DNA of 64,000 bases, taken from positions 930,001 through 994,000 of the forward strand of contig NZ_AP024900.1 of the NCBI RefSeq assembly GCF_024347075.1. Reading direction: 5' to 3'. This document shows positions 60,849-64,000 of this stretch, in pieces. The stretch comes from Vibrio rarus (lineage in GTDB: Bacteria; Pseudomonadota; Gammaproteobacteria; Enterobacterales; Vibrionaceae). The notes under the pieces were generated by a model. It worked only from the letters and a program-made list of their open reading frames with translations, was not told the DNA's origin and made no database searches. Positions within the stretch are counted from its first letter, which is position 1. The number at the start of each line of letters is the position of its first letter. A program made the translations under genes and the position numbers.

Positions 60849-61011
60849 ATACCAATCACACTAAGTAAGTGTTCAGAAATAGCGCAGGAAAAATGCTCGA
60901 AAACAAGGCAGAATTTTTCGATAAGTCGTTATTCTACAATCAAAAATTCTAACGCAGTTATCGAGTATTTTAACAAGCTAGAATGATCAGTTATTTAGTA
61001 CGATTGGTATT
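60848..61011 (+). repeat. MITE-like intergenic repeat, copy 2
   Basis: A 164-bp element with the same TATACCAATC / GATTGGTATT ends as the copy at 45626, differing at about five positions. It abuts the udp terminator and lies between udp and the CARF nuclease gene, which converge. Confidence 0.85.
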
Positions 61012-61056
61012 ATCATAATCAGGCTTTGAGCATTGTTTACAGTGAGTTATCGCTCA

Positions 61057-62217
61057 TTAAACTTGCGCGCAACCACCGGCATCTTTTAGCCACTTCATCA
61101 GATGCGTTCTTAGATCTTTGAGCTCTTCAGGGCCGATCAAACCAAGGCCTAAGTCCATCGCTCGAGTGATATCGTTATATCGCAAAGGTCTAAAGCTCAC
61201 CAACATGGCTCGAGCTTGCAATCCACCGAGCAAATCACGCAGAGACTCGAGTTTGTAGAGAGTGTCGTCTCCGTCATCACGCATGCCTTTCGTCTTACAC
61301 TCAATAATATACAGTTTATTATTGACAACGGTAGCCACGTCCAGTTCGTTACGCACTTCTTTATCACCGATTTTACGGGTGACTTGAACATTTAAAGAGC
61401 AGTCTTGGATGGTTAATAGCTCTTCTTGCACCGATTTTACTTGGGTATGCACATAAGACTCTAGCCATTCGCCATTAGAAAAGCGTCTTGCTTGCTCAGA
61501 GCGGAAGGTTAATATGCCGTCGAGGTAGGTGGCTAACTCGGCGTCCACTAAATCTTGAAGCAAGATATTTAACTCGCGATAGCCTTGCTGTTTCTCTGAT
61601 AAGCCCACATCCAATTTTTGCTCTTTGCGACATGTAGTGGCAAGAAAGTTAAGAGTGGCCAGTCCCGGTCCGAGTTCTAAGGCATGTCCTGCCCATTTTT
61701 CACAGATCTTGAGCAGAGAACTATCAATGGCGATAGCATCGTTAGGATCGGGAAATTGGGCTTGAGCTCCAAAAATAGTCAAATAATCGGCAATGGTAAT
61801 ACGATCTTGTACTTGAGCATCTTGCAAGCCATCAGGGTATAACCAACTTAAACTGTCGCTATTAGGTTCAACAACGAAAATGGGCCATTTATAGCTGCGA
61901 ACCACTTCATAGACGGAGAGTAAACGGTGGCGTAGTCCACAACTTGCATTGAGTTTTACTTCTTCTCCTGAGCTTTTGAGTCGTTCGGCTAGTTGGAGAA
62001 TTTTTTGTTTGATAATGGCGGTGTTAGATACATTGGGAATTTCAAAAAACTCACTTTTTATCCCGCGCATATCCAGCACTATGCTGAGTTTGTCAAACAT
62101 AGGCTTTTGTGTTGAGTCTCCTATAAATATCGTATGACGACAGGAGGCTCGATCATCGAGTAAAGGTGTCACCAAGCGGATGGGGTCTTTATCGATAATA
62201 CCAAGTTGAATTGGCAT
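61057..62217 (-). CDS. CARF-domain nuclease of the DUF1887/Card1 family (VC1899-like)
   Basis: A 386-residue protein very similar to V. cholerae VC1899 (structure 1XMX), the founding DUF1887 protein. The N-terminal CARF domain (about 1-150, with KLNASCGLRHR near the ligand loop) is of the kind that binds cyclic oligoadenylates. A middle wHTH-like part precedes a C-terminal PD-(D/E)XK nuclease, whose candidate catalytic residues are Asp293 (ELDVATVV), Glu306 and Lys308 (IIECKTKG). In type III CRISPR systems the related Card1/Can2 enzymes cut nucleic acids when activated by cA4. No CRISPR array or cas gene is in this window, so its activator here is open. Confidence 0.9.
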   Translation of the reverse strand: MPIQLGIIDKDPIRLVTPLLDDRASCRHTIFIGDSTQKPMFDKLSIVLDMRGIKSEFFEIPNVSNTAIIKQKILQLAERLKSSGEEVKLNASCGLRHRLLSVYEVVRSYKWPIFVVEPNSDSLSWLYPDGLQDAQVQDRITIADYLTIFGAQAQFPDPNDAIAIDSSLLKICEKWAGHALELGPGLATLNFLATTCRKEQKLDVGLSEKQQGYRELNILLQDLVDAELATYLDGILTFRSEQARRFSNGEWLESYVHTQVKSVQEELLTIQDCSLNVQVTRKIGDKEVRNELDVATVVNNKLYIIECKTKGMRDDGDDTLYKLESLRDLLGGLQARAMLVSFRPLRYNDITRAMDLGLGLIGPEELKDLRTHLMKWLKDAGGCAQV

Positions 62218-62438
62218 AAAGGGTCCTTTTATGTTCGCATGTGGGATTCGTTGAGACGAATGTACATGATATATTAGTTCTATAGACAGAGTGGATGTCT
62301 ATCAACCACAATTACTTACACAAATATTAGTTTTCATTTTTAGATATGCCTTCTTTATTTTTTAATATGGAGGAAGATTGCATTTAGCTAGGTCATGATG
62401 CAATCTTGATATATCAATGGAACAGGCCAGAGACTCCC

Positions 62439-62789
62439 ATGACAGAAGAAACTATTTTTAGCAAAATCATACGCCAAGAAATCAAAACCGATCTTATCTA
62501 TCAAGATGATTTAGTGACGGCCTTTCGCGACATTAACCCGCGTGCGCCTTCGCATATCTTAATCGTACCTAATCATGTCATTGCCACGGTAAATGACGCT
62601 ACCGAAGAGGATGAGCGTGCTTTAGGTCGTATGTTTACTGTCGCGGGGAAACTGGCTAAAGAAGAAGGTATCGCAGAGGATGGTTATCGTCTAATCGTTA
62701 ACTGTAACTCTTTTGGTGGGCAAGAGGTTTACCATATTCACATGCACTTAGTGGGTGGCAAACCGCTTGGACCTATGCTGGTCGAATAA
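62439..62789 (+). CDS. hinT: HIT-family purine nucleoside phosphoramidase HinT
   Basis: A 116-residue HIT-family hydrolase of adenosine phosphoramidates. The triad motif HIHMHLVGG (HxHxH) is near the C-terminus, and [15 protein letters not shown] and [18 protein letters not shown] are family blocks. I start at ATG 62439; an in-frame ATG 11 codons upstream gives a non-family leader. The stop TAA overlaps the ATG of the downstream lipoprotein gene. The same order hinT then a COG3014-type gene is typical of vibrios. Confidence 0.93.
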   Translation: MTEETIFSKIIRQEIKTDLIYQDDLVTAFRDINPRAPSHILIVPNHVIATVNDATEEDERALGRMFTVAGKLAKEEGIAEDGYRLIVNCNSFGGQEVYHIHMHLVGGKPLGPMLVE

Positions 62790-64000
62790 TGAGATTAACA
62801 ACCAATACAAGCGTCCGCTTATGTGTCATTGCGCTGGGCTGTGTGGTGATGACCGCTTGCTCATCGTTGACCGCTGGCAACATGTTCAGCCACTATACAG
62901 CGCAAAATGAATCCGTGTATCAAGCGGTGCAATCGGGCGATTATAGCCGTGCGGAAGAAAAACTGCCGGACTATCAAGCCGGTGATATTCTCGATAATTT
63001 AGAAAAAGGCCGCGTGCATTTATTGGCCTCTTCTTATCCTGCCAGTAAAGCCTCTTTTGAATTGAGTGATAAAGCGGTTCGCGATTGGCAAGATCAAGCA
63101 GTGGTGTCGGTGAGTGATACGGCAACCAGTGTTGGAGCGTTAGCGGTCAATGATAATTTAACCAATTATCACCCGGCAGATTATGAGCTGGGCTTTTTGC
63201 ACTTGTACCTGGGCCTCAATTATATTCATAGCAATAGCCTTGAAGGGGCGTTGGTGGAAATGCGCCGCGCCAATCAAGTGCAAGAAAAAGCCAAGAGGCA
63301 ACGGGAAGCCGAGCTGCAGTCAGCCCAATCTGATATGCAAAAAAGTGGCCTCAGCCCTAATTTAGGCAGTGTCTTATCACGCTATCCTGATGCGGGTAAT
63401 AAGCTGAAAGCGGTGCAAAATGGCTATCTTTTCTATTTGTCAGCCTTATTGTATGAAACACAAGGGGACGTAAATAGTGCTTATGTGGATTATAAACGGG
63501 CCCTAGCGGTCGCCCCTGATAATAAACAGGTCATCGAAGGCACTTTGCGTCTCGCCACTCGTCTTGGTATGCGTCAAGATCTTAAGCTATTGAGCAAACA
63601 ATACGGTGCTTATCAGCCGATACCTAAGGGGGCAGGACGGGTTATCATTCTCGATGAACGTGGCGTAGTGAAAGCGATGGATAATTGGCGACTGACGATC
63701 CCAGTGGACGGCGGGGGCGGTATGGGTCTCTATTCGGTAGCGCTACCTTACTATGACGATAATGCACCGCAACGTTTTCCTGCATTGCAATTAGACGGTA
63801 AAGGCATTGATGGTGATGAGTTGGTGGATGTGAACTTAATGGCCAGCAATCATCTGTCAGAGGCGATGCCAAATATGTTGTTACGCCAAGTGTTACGTGT
63901 CGTAACAAAAGACAATTTGCGCAGACAAGCGGCCAATGGCGATGATGTCACAAACCTAGTGTTTAACGTCTTCAATACATTGACCGAGCAACCAGATACA
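62789..64000 (+). CDS. COG3014-family lipoprotein with TPR-like repeats (3'-partial)
   Basis: This frame is open from ATG 62789 to the window end (404 codons) and starts on the last base of hinT. A lipobox (VVMTAC, Cys24) marks an envelope lipoprotein. TPR-like helices follow: YQAVQSGDYSRAEEKLPDYQ, YELGFLHLYLGLNYIHSNSL with EGALVEMRRANQVQEKAK, and GYLFYLSALLYETQGDVNSA with YVDYKRALAVAPDN, then a beta-rich part (RVIILDERGVVKAMDNW). The family is conserved in Vibrio, often next to ycfL/lpoB-type genes, hinting at cell-wall-synthesis regulation; that is inference. The 3' end lies outside the window. Confidence 0.85.
   Translation, partial: MRLTTNTSVRLCVIALGCVVMTACSSLTAGNMFSHYTAQNESVYQAVQSGDYSRAEEKLPDYQAGDILDNLEKGRVHLLASSYPASKASFELSDKAVRDWQDQAVVSVSDTATSVGALAVNDNLTNYHPADYELGFLHLYLGLNYIHSNSLEGALVEMRRANQVQEKAKRQREAELQSAQSDMQKSGLSPNLGSVLSRYPDAGNKLKAVQNGYLFYLSALLYETQGDVNSAYVDYKRALAVAPDNKQVIEGTLRLATRLGMRQDLKLLSKQYGAYQPIPKGAGRVIILDERGVVKAMDNWRLTIPVDGGGGMGLYSVALPYYDDNAPQRFPALQLDGKGIDGDELVDVNLMASNHLSEAMPNMLLRQVLRVVTKDNLRRQAANGDDVTNLVFNVFNTLTEQPDT

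Overview
The window looks like a chromosomal segment of a Vibrio or close Vibrionaceae relative. Several proteins read like Vibrio/enterobacterial versions (KdgR, MetR, Zur, Udp, YjeH, MenB). The right edge carries a VC1899-like CARF nuclease next to hinT and a COG3014 lipoprotein gene, an arrangement I associate with Vibrio. Short MITE-like repeats with ATACCAATC/GATTGGTAT ends lie between genes. No rRNA, tRNA, CRISPR array or prophage was seen.

Layout. 1-6.9 kb: a type I restriction-modification operon (hsdM, hsdS) continuing into two DUF262 genes; the second has its 3' end rewritten by an IS3-family remnant. 7-9.3 kb: an outer-membrane barrel protein and a secreted DUF1254 protein. 9.7-16.3 kb: a seven-gene MoxR/DUF58/DUF4381/VWA/VWA/TPR/BatD operon. 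16.4-19.6 kb: a LysR regulator, a secreted protein with near-identical 78-residue tandem repeats and a barrel-like protein. 19.7-27.3 kb: SGNH esterase, ankyrin protein, RIO1-like kinase, then a REP-associated tyrosine transposase surrounded by many copies of a TGGGTG(T/G)CC repeat that has invaded the 3' ends of two neighbouring genes, zur, and a CidR-like LysR/lrgA/lrgB set. 27.3-37.1 kb: a YjeH-like exporter, a LacI repressor with tandem operators in front of a ManD-type dehydratase and a Gfo/Idh/MocA oxidoreductase, and a 1,399-residue formate dehydrogenase fused to a GltD-like flavoprotein.

37.1-45.3 kb: a complete group II intron with an endonuclease-less maturase, a DMT exporter/MerR pair with a textbook 19-bp-spacer MerR promoter, a second RsgA-type GTPase, AraC, GNAT and KdgR. 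45.5-55 kb: MITE copies, ygjV, three Tad-like minor pilin genes without the rest of a Tad machine, metR, a YihG-like acyltransferase, an MFS exporter, a PepSY-like protein and menB. 55-64 kb: an M48 lipoprotein protease, a FUSC/DUF2955 plus HlyD efflux pair, a CBS protein, CRP-controlled udp, the CARF nuclease, hinT and a partial lipoprotein gene.

How the genes connect. The LacI/ManD/oxidoreductase block and KdgR point to uronate or sugar-acid catabolism. The MoxR/Bat operon is an envelope or stress-chaperone type module. The most unusual material is the RAYT/repeat system that extends host proteins, the double-DUF262 restriction operon, the CARF nuclease with no CRISPR locus in view, the repeat-bearing secreted protein and an interleaved inverted-repeat structure near 59.1 kb.
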